59,547 nt of DNA from Halobacteriales archaeon (GTDB lineage Archaea > Halobacteriota > Halobacteria > Halobacteriales > SKNY01). Both the position numbers and the translations under genes were made by a program. Position 1 is the stretch's first letter, and every line of letters begins with the position of its first letter. A model generated the notes under the pieces. That model was not told where the DNA came from. It searched no databases and worked only from the letters and a program-made list of their open reading frames with translations. This document shows, piece by piece, positions 1 through 8,624 of the stretch. Location: NCBI GenBank assembly GCA_007118975.1, contig SKQO01000074.1, positions 1 through 59,547 of the forward strand, read 5' to 3'.

Positions 1-471
1 GCGCGGATGGTTCGGCCGGCCCTGTCCGTCGACTCGCGGGCCATCGATCCGGTTGTAGGCCGGCAGCACGTCCGCCGTGATGCCCCCCGCCGACATTCGG
101 TCCCCGTATCGTACCCGTCTCACATCGTACGGAAGCGACTCCGGGGTCGATAGTTCCCGCGAGCGTCCGACACTCGCGCGATTCGCATCGACACCGTCGT
201 AGACGAGAATCGTGGCATCGTCGCTCGCGACACGTCGAACCCCGTCATCGTCGTAATGGTGGTCATGTGTCACCAGAACAATATCTCCATCCCGGGGCTC
301 GTAACTCGGCCCCTCGGGGTGTGGAACACCGCCATACTGTGCTGCCCATGTGCCATCCAGCGTCCCGTAGCGCCCGGGGTCGGTGTAGACAGTGGGCCCA
401 TCTTCGACCTCGACTCGCAGGCACGCATACCCGAGCCAGCTCGCCGAGAGATGGTCGTAATGGACCGTCAT
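1..471 (-). CDS. MBL-fold metal-dependent hydrolase, partial (runs off left edge)
   Basis: The frame is open from an ATG at 471 down to base 1, giving 157 codons without a stop, so the C-terminus lies outside the window. The N-terminus resembles UlaG/UPF0173-like metallo-beta-lactamase-fold proteins. An early strand is followed by a 'VYTDPG' turn. Next comes the metal-binding 'VTHDHHYDD' segment, the family's HxHxDH-type motif, near residues 75-83. Substrate is unknown. It starts about 50 bases downstream of the aldo/keto reductase stop and in the same direction, so the two may share a transcript. Confidence 0.8.
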   Translation of the reverse strand, partial: MTVHYDHLSASWLGYACLRVEVEDGPTVYTDPGRYGTLDGTWAAQYGGVPHPEGPSYEPRDGDIVLVTHDHHYDDDGVRRVASDDATILVYDGVDANRASVGRSRELSTPESLPYDVRRVRYGDRMSAGGITADVLPAYNRIDGPRVDGQGRPNHPR

Positions 472-522
472 GACAGCGACGAGTACTCGGATGTGTGGCA
501 AAAACGTTCGCCCCTTTCCGCT

Positions 523-1506
523 CTATCCGTGGCCGTTGACCGGTGCTGCCTCGTACGGTTCGTTTAAATATGCAAGGTCGTCGTCGGTGAGATCGACGTC
601 GACCGCGGCGACTGCCTCTTCTAAATGTTCGATCGAAGAGACGCCGATAATCGGCGCCGTGACGGGCTCGGTATGGAGGTGCCAGGCAATCGCGATCTGA
701 GCCATCGAGACCCCATGTTCGTCTGCAATCTCTTCGATACGACGGTTGATCGTCTCCCCACCGCCCGCTCGGTACGTGGCGTGACGGTCGGGGCGGCTTT
801 CGGATTCCTCGGACCCGCGATCGGTCGACGCAAACGCCTCGTGAGGCCTGGTGACGTACCCGCGGGCCAGTGGACTCCAGGGAATGACCCCTACCCCCTC
901 CTGTTGGCATAGGGGAAGCATTTCGCGCTCCTCCTCGCGGTATACCGGGTTGTAGTGGTTCTGCATCGATACGAACCGCTCGAGTCCGAACCGGTCGCTG
1001 GTGTGGAGGGCCGTAGCGAACTGGTAGGCCCACATCGACGAGGCGCCGATATAGCGGACTTGACCCCGCCGACCGGCATCATCCAGGGTCGCGAGCGTCT
1101 CCCGAATCGGTGTGTCGTCGTCCCAGCGGTGGATCTGATACAGATCGATTGTCTCCATCCCGAGCCGTTCGAGGCTGTTCTCGAGCTCTTGCTCGATGGC
1201 CTTCCGGGACAGCCCGCGAGCGTTTGGGTTGTCCTCGTCCATCGAGCCGTGGACTTTCGTCGCGACCACGAATCGGTCGCGGGCGTAGTCCGCGAGGACG
1301 TCACCGAGGACCTCTTCGGACTGGCCACTCCGGTAGACGTTGGCGGTATCGAAGAACGTAACACCTAGATCGATCGCCCGCTCGATGATCTCGCGGCTCT
1401 GCTCGCCGTCGAGTCGCCAGCCCTCGGCCTCCCAACCGAAGTTCATCGTCCCCAGACCGATCCTGCTCACCGACATTCCGGTGTCGCCTAGCGTCGTATA
1501 CTCCAT
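523..1506 (-). CDS. Aldo/keto reductase
   Basis: This 327-residue protein is a full-length NADPH-dependent aldo/keto reductase. The fold's catalytic tetrad is visible: Asp53 and Tyr58 in 'FFDTANVY', Lys84 in 'VATKV' and His126 in 'YQIHRWD'. A C-terminal 'PIIGVSSIEHLEEA' segment matches the cofactor-binding end of the barrel. Such enzymes reduce aldehydes and ketones in the cytoplasm; the substrate cannot be read here. It belongs to a co-directional minus-strand run, about 48 bases after the DUF4350 gene and about 50 before the MBL hydrolase. Confidence 0.93.
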   Translation of the reverse strand: MEYTTLGDTGMSVSRIGLGTMNFGWEAEGWRLDGEQSREIIERAIDLGVTFFDTANVYRSGQSEEVLGDVLADYARDRFVVATKVHGSMDEDNPNARGLSRKAIEQELENSLERLGMETIDLYQIHRWDDDTPIRETLATLDDAGRRGQVRYIGASSMWAYQFATALHTSDRFGLERFVSMQNHYNPVYREEEREMLPLCQQEGVGVIPWSPLARGYVTRPHEAFASTDRGSEESESRPDRHATYRAGGGETINRRIEEIADEHGVSMAQIAIAWHLHTEPVTAPIIGVSSIEHLEEAVAAVDVDLTDDDLAYLNEPYEAAPVNGHG

Positions 1507-1554
1507 GCCAGGGGGCGAAGTTGCCGCGGATCATAAGTCCCGGGGCGACCGAGG

Positions 1555-2454
1555 TCAGGGTTCCACGCCACTGAGGAACGCAACGATCGCCTCGATGATC
1601 CGTTCGTTATCGGCGACGTTGTACGTGTTGCGATCCATGAAAGTCAGATCCCCGATCGCCAGCACGGAGTCCGATGCCGTCGCAACCGTGTAGGTGTCCG
1701 GGGTTTCACCACCCGAGCGCTGGGCGGTCGAGTGCGTGACGAGCAATGGCTGGCTGTCCTCCCCGGCTGACACGTGCGTCCCGATGTAAATTGCTCCTTG
1801 ATCCACGTCGGTCATCAACGGATGATCGGTCGACTCGACCAGGACGTTCCGAAAGAGGCCGTCATTCGCCTCCATGTCATAGAGATAATCCGAGCCAAAA
1901 TTCACGCCCAACGCATTCGCAAGGGAGTTGATCTCGCTGTTGATCTGGCGGAGTTCCATGCCGACCACTTCCACGCGATCCGGTTGCCCCACGAGCATGA
2001 CCTGCCCGCCACCGGCCTCGAACTCCTTCACCGCCTCGATCTCTTGGCTCCCGTATGGGCTGGTCGGATCGATCACCACGAGCGCCTGTGCATCCTCGAG
2101 CTCGGCGTGGAATTCACTCCCTTCCTCGACAACTCGGACCTCGTGGCCGTAGGCCATCAGCCCTGCCTTGAGCTCCTGGATTTCCCCTTCTTCGAACTCA
2201 TTCATGTGGGCATCGTCGATCAGGATCAACCCGGGATCGGGATCATCGCCAGTGGGCGCTTGGACATCCACCTGTCCGTCAGCTTCGATCTTTTCGATGT
2301 AGTACTGACTCGTGTCATACTCCCGAAGCTCCGAATCGTCGGTGGGGATCAATAAGCCGGTGGCGAGTCCGAACGCGCCGGCGATCCCGATGATGAACAG
2401 CGACACGACCAAGAAGATCAGGACGCCGACCAAAAACTGGGTCGCTCTACTCAT
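1555..2454 (-). CDS. DUF4350-like membrane-anchored protein
   Basis: The chosen ATG at 2454 begins 'MSRATQFLVGVLIF', directly followed by one hydrophobic anchor (about residues 6-30); a longer upstream frame runs inside sppA and is rejected. The rest (299 residues in all) is extracellular or soluble and shows the DUF4350 / GATase-like pattern: 'LILIDDAHMNEF', an Asp/Gly-rich fold and 'GGGQVMLVGQPDR'. Its function is unknown. The start overlaps the 3' end of the S49 peptidase gene by 8 bases, so translation is probably coupled and the two proteins may act together at the membrane. Confidence 0.8.
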   Translation of the reverse strand: MSRATQFLVGVLIFLVVSLFIIGIAGAFGLATGLLIPTDDSELREYDTSQYYIEKIEADGQVDVQAPTGDDPDPGLILIDDAHMNEFEEGEIQELKAGLMAYGHEVRVVEEGSEFHAELEDAQALVVIDPTSPYGSQEIEAVKEFEAGGGQVMLVGQPDRVEVVGMELRQINSEINSLANALGVNFGSDYLYDMEANDGLFRNVLVESTDHPLMTDVDQGAIYIGTHVSAGEDSQPLLVTHSTAQRSGGETPDTYTVATASDSVLAIGDLTFMDRNTYNVADNERIIEAIVAFLSGVEP

Positions 2455-3418
2455 CGGTCTCGCCCTCCAGGTCCGTGTCCGTGGTGTTAGTCGCAGACTC
2501 GTTGCCCGCCATCTCCGCGGGGATGGCACCCTCGGGGAGCATCAAGATCTGGGGCACCATCGGATCTTCCTCGATGAGATCTTGGATCCCCATCATGGTC
2601 TTGTTGTCCGTCGATGCCGCCGCGTAATTGGTTCGATCCAGGAACTGGACCTGGCTCTGATACCCCATATACTCGACGCTGTAACTGTCCAAGCCCGCAA
2701 GTTCGGCCGCGGTATCGATCGCCTGTTGGGTGTCACCGATGCCGTCGACCAGCCCGTACTCAACCGCCTCCACGCCCCCGTAGATTTTGGCGTGGGCGAT
2801 CTCCTCGCGCTCGAGTTGTAGGTCCTCCCCGCGGTACTCCACTACCGTATCAACGAAGGCATCTCCCGCCATCTGTATGCTGTGTTCTGCACCACGTGGG
2901 GTGTCGGTCTCCGCCTTCCGCGGTCCCGTGATCACCTCGATTTCCATGGGGTCGAACGTGACCGGACGAATGCCAATCGTCCCGACGCTGCCGACGATCG
3001 TTTGTGGTTTCACGTACAGCTCGTCGGCAGGCAACATGGCCTTGTATCCCGCAGATGCGGCCATCGTCGAGGAAACTGCCACAACCGGTTTCTCCTGTGC
3101 GGTTCGATCGACTTGCATAAAGAGATCCTCCCCAACCGCTGCGATACCACCGGGGCTATCGACGTGGATCACGACGGCTTCAACGCTGGAATCGGTGCGC
3201 GCGGCCGCCAACCGCTCACTCGCGTCCGCGACGTTCTCTCCCTCGAGGGTTCCCGTAATTGGAATGACTGCCACCCGGTCCGGTGAAGGCTCGACTGTCG
3301 CTTCGTAGGCAAACGGTGCGACGGCGAGCCCAACCACGAGACCCAAGACTAGGGCGACGACGGCCGCCTGGCGGAGGGGCGATAGGGAGCGATACGCCGC
3401 GACCCCAGGTGTAGACAT
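2447..3418 (-). CDS. sppA: S49-family signal peptide peptidase (SppA)
   Basis: The 323-residue product (ATG at 3418; a TTG 15 bases upstream is less likely) has one N-terminal transmembrane helix (about 18-38) and then a Clp-fold S49 protease domain. The nucleophile region 'STMAASAGY' places Ser122. The probable general base is Lys168 in 'GPRKAE', matching the Ser/Lys dyad of SppA enzymes. 'VIHVDSPGG' is the usual preceding strand and loop. SppA cleaves residual signal peptides or membrane-protein fragments within or at the membrane. It is the first gene of an overlapping pair with the DUF4350 protein. Confidence 0.92.
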   Translation of the reverse strand: MSTPGVAAYRSLSPLRQAAVVALVLGLVVGLAVAPFAYEATVEPSPDRVAVIPITGTLEGENVADASERLAAARTDSSVEAVVIHVDSPGGIAAVGEDLFMQVDRTAQEKPVVAVSSTMAASAGYKAMLPADELYVKPQTIVGSVGTIGIRPVTFDPMEIEVITGPRKAETDTPRGAEHSIQMAGDAFVDTVVEYRGEDLQLEREEIAHAKIYGGVEAVEYGLVDGIGDTQQAIDTAAELAGLDSYSVEYMGYQSQVQFLDRTNYAAASTDNKTMMGIQDLIEEDPMVPQILMLPEGAIPAEMAGNESATNTTDTDLEGETDE

Positions 3419-3505
3419 GACAGGCCGCACCAAGCTGCGCGAGAATAAAGTTGTTTGCCATACTGGCTGACAGGTCTCCTCGGCTGATCGGGAACTTCAA
3501 CACCG

Positions 3506-3976
3506 TTACCGCAGTGGCGACTCCCAAAACTCAACGTTCCCCCGAATGAGAACGACGTATGCGGCGAGCAGCCAAATGGCTAGTTCAACAAAAAAGGCGG
3601 GCGTCCCCACATAGTAGATCGCGAACTCAAGTGGCGGGAGACGGACATCGGGAGTGTGCCGGACGAGCGGCCACAAAAGAAACGTGACATCGCCGGGACG
3701 GCCGTTGATAGCCATCTGGAGTGCATCCAGTGCGAGGTGAGACGCCCATCCCACCCAGATTGCCATCCACAACCGCGAACGCCACGCCAAAAGCCCCACC
3801 ACCAAGAGCGTGAAGATCGAGTGACCGATGGTATGATAGAGATCGACAACGCCGAGCATCGCCAGGGGCTTGTCGATGACGTCGGGCAGCGCAGCCCCGA
3901 CGACCACCCACGCCACCGGGAGTTGGAACCACCGACCTAGTAGATAGCCCGCCAACAGGTGCGTAGGAAAGAGCAC
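3506..3976 (-). CDS. Membrane-bound metal-dependent hydrolase, YdjM/DUF457 type
   Basis: A 156-residue integral membrane protein with about four helices. It carries the family's scattered His/Asp residues: 'FPTHLLAG' near the N-terminus, 'LPDVIDKP', 'YHTIGHSIF' and 'SHLALDAL'. These are typical of the YdjM/DUF457 'inner-membrane metal-dependent hydrolase' family, whose reaction is not established. The start is a GTG at 3976. It lies 88 bases upstream of sppA on the same strand and downstream of the glycosyltransferase. Confidence 0.85.
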   Translation of the reverse strand: MLFPTHLLAGYLLGRWFQLPVAWVVVGAALPDVIDKPLAMLGVVDLYHTIGHSIFTLLVVGLLAWRSRLWMAIWVGWASHLALDALQMAINGRPGDVTFLLWPLVRHTPDVRLPPLEFAIYYVGTPAFFVELAIWLLAAYVVLIRGNVEFWESPLR

Positions 3977-4056
3977 GGTCGGTCAAAGGGGCCTGGGCTA
4001 TATTTTGATTTTGTCCGAGTCCGAAGTCGACGATGTTGCCCCGCTGATATCGTTGT

Positions 4057-5172
4057 TCATGATTCGCCGAGTCGCGCTGCCACCAGCCGGGAGAGCCCTC
4101 GCTCGAAACGCTCCGGACGAAATCGATTCGGCGAAAACTCCGGCCGGTGACGCTCGTCGATCGCACGGGCCAGTTTTTCGACGGCGTCGGATGGATCCGT
4201 GAACAGTCGATCGCCGCGCCCCTGGAGAATTTCCCGCTGACCGCCGGCATTCGGTGCGAACGGAATCATACCGGCCGCGACGTATTCAGCGACGGCAATC
4301 CCGAACGATTCCCGCGGTCGGACGTTTAGTCCGTACCGGTGGGTTCCAAGCAGATCAACGATCCGCGAGCGGGGAACATCCGTCTCGATGGTGACGTAGG
4401 AGCGGGTGGCGACCAATCGTCGCACCGCTCGGTGATATTGGCGGTATGCACGCGGGGCGCTACCGACGAGGTGGAGGTGGAGATCGTATCCACGACCACG
4501 AAGTCGATCGACGATCTCAATCGCGGCGTGAACCCGTCTATCCGGTGCGATGCGCCCCAGCAATACGATCCCCTGTTCCCGGGCCTCCCAGTCCAGGACT
4601 GTTGGAATTGGGCATACCGGCGGGTAGAGGACGCGGGGGCGGAGGCCGTAAATGTGTTCGAACGCGTCGGCCGTCCACGCAGAATTCGCCACGTACGTGG
4701 CCAAGCGGTGTTCCGAGATGTCAGTCGGCGCCGCGACACGACTCCAGATCCGGTTGATGCGCCCGGGCTCGGCATCCGCCAGCCGATGGAGTTCGAACTG
4801 GGGAAAGTGGACGTACTGGACGGATGGGATCGGGAGGGACAACTCGTTGGTCGTACTGACGACCAGTTCGTATTCCGTGGCGATCGGGTCAAAGGCCCGC
4901 TTGACGATGGCACTTCTGAGGGCGAGCTGTGCCCCGATATGCGGGGCAAAACGAGCAAGCACGGAGGCGATGGTGCGACTCCAGGACGGTTCACAGAGAC
5001 GCACGTCGACATCGAGACCAAACCGCTCGGCCAGTGATTTGTGATCCGTCTCGGAAATCGTAACGAGGTCGACGTCGTGGGTTCGAGACAGACACGAACA
5101 AGCCGTCAACGCTACACGGTCCGCTCCCCCCTGGAAGTCGAGGGTGTTATGGAGGACGGCTACACGTGCCAT
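4057..5172 (-). CDS. GT4-family glycosyltransferase
   Basis: The ATG at 5172 gives a 371-residue GT-B glycosyltransferase. The N-terminal domain opens with 'RVAVLHNTLDFQGGADRV' and contains 'YVANSAWTADAFE' (about 160-172). The C-terminal domain has 'IVLLGRIAPDRRVH' (about 202-215) and the ExxxxxxxE donor-binding motif 'ESFGIAVAE' (Glu288 to Glu296) followed by 'GGQREIL'. An upstream open frame to 5481 lies inside the opposite gene and is rejected. It should transfer a sugar from a nucleotide donor to an unknown acceptor. It is divergent (95-base gap) from the CDP-alcohol phosphatidyltransferase operon, which suggests a related role. Confidence 0.88.
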   Translation of the reverse strand: MARVAVLHNTLDFQGGADRVALTACSCLSRTHDVDLVTISETDHKSLAERFGLDVDVRLCEPSWSRTIASVLARFAPHIGAQLALRSAIVKRAFDPIATEYELVVSTTNELSLPIPSVQYVHFPQFELHRLADAEPGRINRIWSRVAAPTDISEHRLATYVANSAWTADAFEHIYGLRPRVLYPPVCPIPTVLDWEAREQGIVLLGRIAPDRRVHAAIEIVDRLRGRGYDLHLHLVGSAPRAYRQYHRAVRRLVATRSYVTIETDVPRSRIVDLLGTHRYGLNVRPRESFGIAVAEYVAAGMIPFAPNAGGQREILQGRGDRLFTDPSDAVEKLARAIDERHRPEFSPNRFRPERFERGLSRLVAARLGES

Positions 5173-5267
5173 ATATTGAAGGGAACGGCCTCGGACGATA
5201 AGTGAACGGACCGTCCCAGCGGCTTTTTCGTCCCTCGTCTTGAGACTGCGGACGTCAAACGCACAGT

Positions 5268-6035
5268 ATGGTCCACGCTCGAACGATCCCGGGGCAGCTC
5301 CGATGGCAGTGGTATTTCGTCGTCTCGGCGTGGCTCCTTGGCGTGGTCGGCCTCGGATCGGCGTGGTACTGGTGGATGGATGAGCCAGGGCTGGCCGGGA
5401 CCTGGGCCCTCGGTGCCATTCTCGTTGGCGGGTTCGTCGTCGCGACCGTCCGGCTCCATCTGCGGCGAAACCACCCCCCAAACCGGCCCGAACGCACGTT
5501 TTCGACCCTCGGGCCGGCCACGCTCATCACCCTGATTCGCGGAGGATGTCTCACCGTGCTTGCCGGCATGGTCCTCGTTTCTCCCGCCGGGGTCCATTGG
5601 TGGCTTCCCGCGGGACTCTACGCCGGCGTTGCAGGCCTCGACTGGATCGACGGCCGGGTGGCCAGACGCACCAACCGCGTCACCGTGCTCGGGGAACGTC
5701 TCGATATGGCGCTCGACACCGCCGGGCTGTTGATCGCCACCATCGTAGCCATTCGTTGGTACCACCTGCCGGTTTGGTATCTCTGCATGCCCGCTGCCAG
5801 GTATGTCTATCGCGCTGGAATCGGCCTCCGTGAACGGCGAGGAAAACCGGTATTTCCCCTGTCTGACAGCCGCATCCGCCGGCCGATGGCGGGCCTTCAA
5901 ATGGCCTTCGTTGCGATCGCGTTGCTGCCGATCCTTCCGAAGCGTGCCATCGTCATCGGTGCCGCGATCGTCATGATTCCGGGGCTTTTGGTCTTCGTTC
6001 GGGACTACCTGGCAGTGACTGGGCGGATCGGGTGA
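5268..6035 (+). CDS. CDP-alcohol phosphatidyltransferase family membrane enzyme
   Basis: A 255-residue membrane protein with the complete CDP-alcohol signature D-xx-DG-xx-AR-x8-G-xxx-D-xxx-D between Asp125 and Asp150, beginning 'DWIDGRVARR' and ending 'GERLDMALD'. The family swaps CMP for an alcohol, making phospholipid headgroups or phosphodiester-linked polar lipids. An extended N-terminus with two helices (about 15-65) precedes the core. It is the first gene of a close operon with the PTPS-like protein and the methyltransferase, and is divergent from a GT4 glycosyltransferase. The alcohol acceptor cannot be deduced. Confidence 0.9.
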   Translation: MVHARTIPGQLRWQWYFVVSAWLLGVVGLGSAWYWWMDEPGLAGTWALGAILVGGFVVATVRLHLRRNHPPNRPERTFSTLGPATLITLIRGGCLTVLAGMVLVSPAGVHWWLPAGLYAGVAGLDWIDGRVARRTNRVTVLGERLDMALDTAGLLIATIVAIRWYHLPVWYLCMPAARYVYRAGIGLRERRGKPVFPLSDSRIRRPMAGLQMAFVAIALLPILPKRAIVIGAAIVMIPGLLVFVRDYLAVTGRIG

Positions 6036-6038
6036 GTT

Positions 6039-6509
6039 GTGCACGGACGGGCCACCGGCGAGACCGACAATTCCAACCTGATGGGTGTGCATACCCCACG
6101 CATGCACTCGGCGGCGCAACGATATCGACTCGGGATCGAACGAGAACTCACTGCCCGTCATTTTCTCACCGTTCCCGATGCTGGTCCCGAGGGTGAGTTG
6201 CACGCCCACCACTATGGCGTGGAGATCGTACTGGAGGGGGCGGAACTCGACGAGTACGGCTACCTGGTCGATATCGATCGGCTGGAAGTACTGCTCGATG
6301 AAACCCTCGAGCGATTTTCGGGAGCCATTCTCAACGATCTCGCGGAGTTCGGAGGCGATAACCCCAGCGTCGAGCGGTTCGCCCGTGTCATCGGCGACGC
6401 TGTCGCCGGAACACTGGACGCCCCCCACCTGGATCTGCTGACGGTACGGCTGTGGGAGGACGACGTTGCGTGGGCGAGCCACCAGCGACCGCTCGCCGAC
6501 AGCCGATGA
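6039..6509 (+). CDS. 6-pyruvoyltetrahydropterin synthase / 6-carboxytetrahydropterin synthase-like protein
   Basis: The fold is recognisable from 'ARHFLTVPD', 'GELHAHHYGVEI', 'EYGYLVDIDRLE', 'LNDL' and 'NPSVERFARVI'. Zinc ligands His41, His55 and His57 (GTG numbering) are present. The catalytic Cys that normally stands four residues before the HxH is Glu51 instead (ExxxHxH), so ordinary PTPS or QueD activity is doubtful. Glu-for-Cys replacement is known in PTPS-III enzymes, which act on dihydroneopterin. The GTG at 6039 sits 3 bases after the previous stop; internal ATGs at 6081 and 6102 are good alternatives. Its stop overlaps the methyltransferase start (ATGA). Confidence 0.85.
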   Translation: MHGRATGETDNSNLMGVHTPRMHSAAQRYRLGIERELTARHFLTVPDAGPEGELHAHHYGVEIVLEGAELDEYGYLVDIDRLEVLLDETLERFSGAILNDLAEFGGDNPSVERFARVIGDAVAGTLDAPHLDLLTVRLWEDDVAWASHQRPLADSR

Positions 6510-7360
6510 ACCACGCAGACCCGCGATACTTAGAGGCGAAACGGACCGTGGACCAGCGGGCGCGATCAACGCGGGTTCGCGAAACGTTTTGCGATGCTTT
6601 ACCCGACTCCCCGCGGATTCTAGAAATCGGTTGCGGGACCGGAAGTATGGTCACGAACCTCGTCTCATGGGGGATTGAAGGGTTTACGTATGTCGGCATC
6701 GATCTGGCGCCCAACGTCACCGCCTTCGGCGGATGGCTGCGGCCGAAGGAACTCCGATGGGCGGGCTATAAGGCTCAACAGACGCCGGATGGTGGACGCC
6801 TGGGCGCCACTTCGTTCGCGTTTCGGCCAGGGGAGGCCGTCTCGTGGCTGGAAACGGTAGAATCCGCGGATGCGGTCATCGCTCAATCCGTACTGGATCT
6901 CCTCGACATCCCAACTGTGTTGTCAGCTATCGAGCACGCTTTATCTACGGGTGGTGTCCTCTATGCCCCACTCACCTTTGATGAGGTGACGGTGTTTCTA
7001 CCCGAACATCCGGCGGATGACCACGTCCTCACCGCGTACCACAGACAGCTGGCTGCCAGTGACGGGAGCCCGCGAGCGGGACGAAAGTTGCTGGCGGCCC
7101 TCGAGGAAAAACCCGGTCGCACACTCGCGGTCGACAGCGCCGACTGGATCGTACGGCCGAAGCAGAGTACATATCCCGCAGACGAAGCGTGGTTCCTCGA
7201 CCGAATTCTCTCCATGGTCGGAAACGCCCTCGAGGATGCCGATGAACCCGAATATAAGGTCTGCGAGGAATGGCTTGCTACCCGACGAGCGCAATTACGG
7301 CAGGCACGGTTGCAGTACATCGCCCATCAGTACGATGTGCTCCACCAGTGGCCAGGGTAG
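6506..7360 (+). CDS. Class I SAM-dependent methyltransferase
   Basis: The ATG at 6506 overlaps the TGA of the PTPS-like gene and gives 284 residues. The SAM-binding motif I 'RILEIGCGTGSM' lies at about 37-48, followed by 'YVGIDLA' (motif II acidic residue). The C-terminal half is rich in Trp, Tyr and His and has no recognised substrate domain. The substrate is unknown. Tight coupling with the CDP-alcohol phosphatidyltransferase and PTPS-like genes suggests the three act on one pathway, possibly a modified lipid or pterin-derived product; this is inference from order only. Confidence 0.85.
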   Translation: MNHADPRYLEAKRTVDQRARSTRVRETFCDALPDSPRILEIGCGTGSMVTNLVSWGIEGFTYVGIDLAPNVTAFGGWLRPKELRWAGYKAQQTPDGGRLGATSFAFRPGEAVSWLETVESADAVIAQSVLDLLDIPTVLSAIEHALSTGGVLYAPLTFDEVTVFLPEHPADDHVLTAYHRQLAASDGSPRAGRKLLAALEEKPGRTLAVDSADWIVRPKQSTYPADEAWFLDRILSMVGNALEDADEPEYKVCEEWLATRRAQLRQARLQYIAHQYDVLHQWPG

Positions 7361-7469
7361 CGGGCGCTGAATACGCCAGCACGGATCGCCACCAGCAGTG
7401 CTTACAGGGAACCGATCGAAGCCCCCTGTGATGAACGGTTTATCCGGGGCACGGGGGTTGCCGGCGTAA

Positions 7470-8561
7470 ATGCTTGGCCTCGAAGCGTGGTTTGGATCCG
7501 TCGAAGCGAAGATCGTGGGGACGATCATCGTCACCCTCGCCGCCGGAATCGGGATGATACTGATACGCGGGATTCGCCGGCTTGGCAGGGAACGCCTCTC
7601 GCCGGTGATGCTCGATCTCGCAGCTTCCACGGTGATCGTCGCTATCGTCGTACTCACGACACTCGTGATCGCCGACATCTGGGGTCAAACAGACGCTCTC
7701 TTCGATCAGCTCGGGTTTCTCCGGATCGACGCGAGAGCCCCGGAGGTGATCGTCACGATCGTCGTGCTCATCGCCATTCAAGTGTTCACGGGAATCTCGC
7801 GACGATTGCTCGACGACCTGGCCCACGAGAGCAACACGTTGACCGACCACCAGCGGGAGGTAGGAGTTCGGATTAGCCAACTGGCGCTCTGGACGATCGG
7901 CCTCATCGTTATTCTCGGCGTCTGGGACATCGACCTGACCGGGATCCTGGTCGGTGCGGGGTTCCTCGGCATCGTACTCGGCCTGGCGGCACGAAAGACA
8001 CTCGGATCGCTGATGGCCGGGCTGGTGTTGATGTTCTCCCGACCTGTGGAAGTTGGCGACTGGGTCGCGGTGGACGGCCACGATGGCGTTGTGACGGATA
8101 TCACGCTGATGAGTACGCGGATTCGATCGTTCAACGGGGAGCGGGTGATCGTTCCCAACGATGTCATCACTGGAGAGATCCTGGTCAACCGATCCCGCGA
8201 GGGACGACTTCGCGTCGAGCAAGAAGTCGGGATCGACTACGACGACGATGTCGATGCAGCCGTCGAACTGGCTGGGTCAGTCGCGGCGACGGTCGTGGAG
8301 GACCACGAGAAGGGCCTCGAAAAACCGCCTGTCTCCGTGCTCGTTCGCCGACTGGACGATTCCGCTGTCACCCTCTCGGTGCGACTCTGGCTCGATAATC
8401 CACGGGCCGCGGACGTGAACGACGTCCGCCATCAACTGATCGAACGCCTCAAAACCACGTTCGACGAGGCCGGCATCAGTTTCCCGTTTCCCCAGCAGAC
8501 GCTGAGCACACGCCCGGAAGCGAGATTTCCGGGGTCCGACGGAGAGACGGACGAAGACTGA
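7470..8561 (+). CDS. mscS: MscS-family mechanosensitive ion channel
   Basis: A 363-residue small-conductance mechanosensitive channel. Helices lie at about 15-33, 50-70, 92-108 and 137-153. They are followed by the pore helix and beta-domain signature 'GLAARKTLGSLMAGL' to 'RPVEVGDWVAVDG' (about 171-203), then 'TRIRSFNGERVIVPN'. The C-terminal alpha/beta domain ends in an acidic tail. The channel opens under membrane tension to release solutes during hypo-osmotic shock, relevant for a halophile. It is a single gene, 110 bases after the methyltransferase. Confidence 0.95.
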   Translation: MLGLEAWFGSVEAKIVGTIIVTLAAGIGMILIRGIRRLGRERLSPVMLDLAASTVIVAIVVLTTLVIADIWGQTDALFDQLGFLRIDARAPEVIVTIVVLIAIQVFTGISRRLLDDLAHESNTLTDHQREVGVRISQLALWTIGLIVILGVWDIDLTGILVGAGFLGIVLGLAARKTLGSLMAGLVLMFSRPVEVGDWVAVDGHDGVVTDITLMSTRIRSFNGERVIVPNDVITGEILVNRSREGRLRVEQEVGIDYDDDVDAAVELAGSVAATVVEDHEKGLEKPPVSVLVRRLDDSAVTLSVRLWLDNPRAADVNDVRHQLIERLKTTFDEAGISFPFPQQTLSTRPEARFPGSDGETDED

Positions 8562-8624
8562 GGATACCTCCCCTCGCCGGACGGCATCACAACATCCTAA
8601 GGACGGAAGGCTGTATTCTCGGCG

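Noticed and set aside
263..1033. Long minus-strand open frame overlapping the aldo/keto reductase and MBL hydrolase
   Set aside because: Extremely Arg-rich with no family; the other frames give complete motifs, so this is a high-GC shadow.
5173..5481. N-terminal extension of the glycosyltransferase
   Set aside because: It lies inside the opposite CDP-alcohol transferase gene and is Arg-rich; the ATG at 5172 starts the conserved fold.
5160..6569. 469-residue minus-strand open frame
   Set aside because: It is antisense to two genes with clear motifs; composition is not haloarchaeal coding-like.
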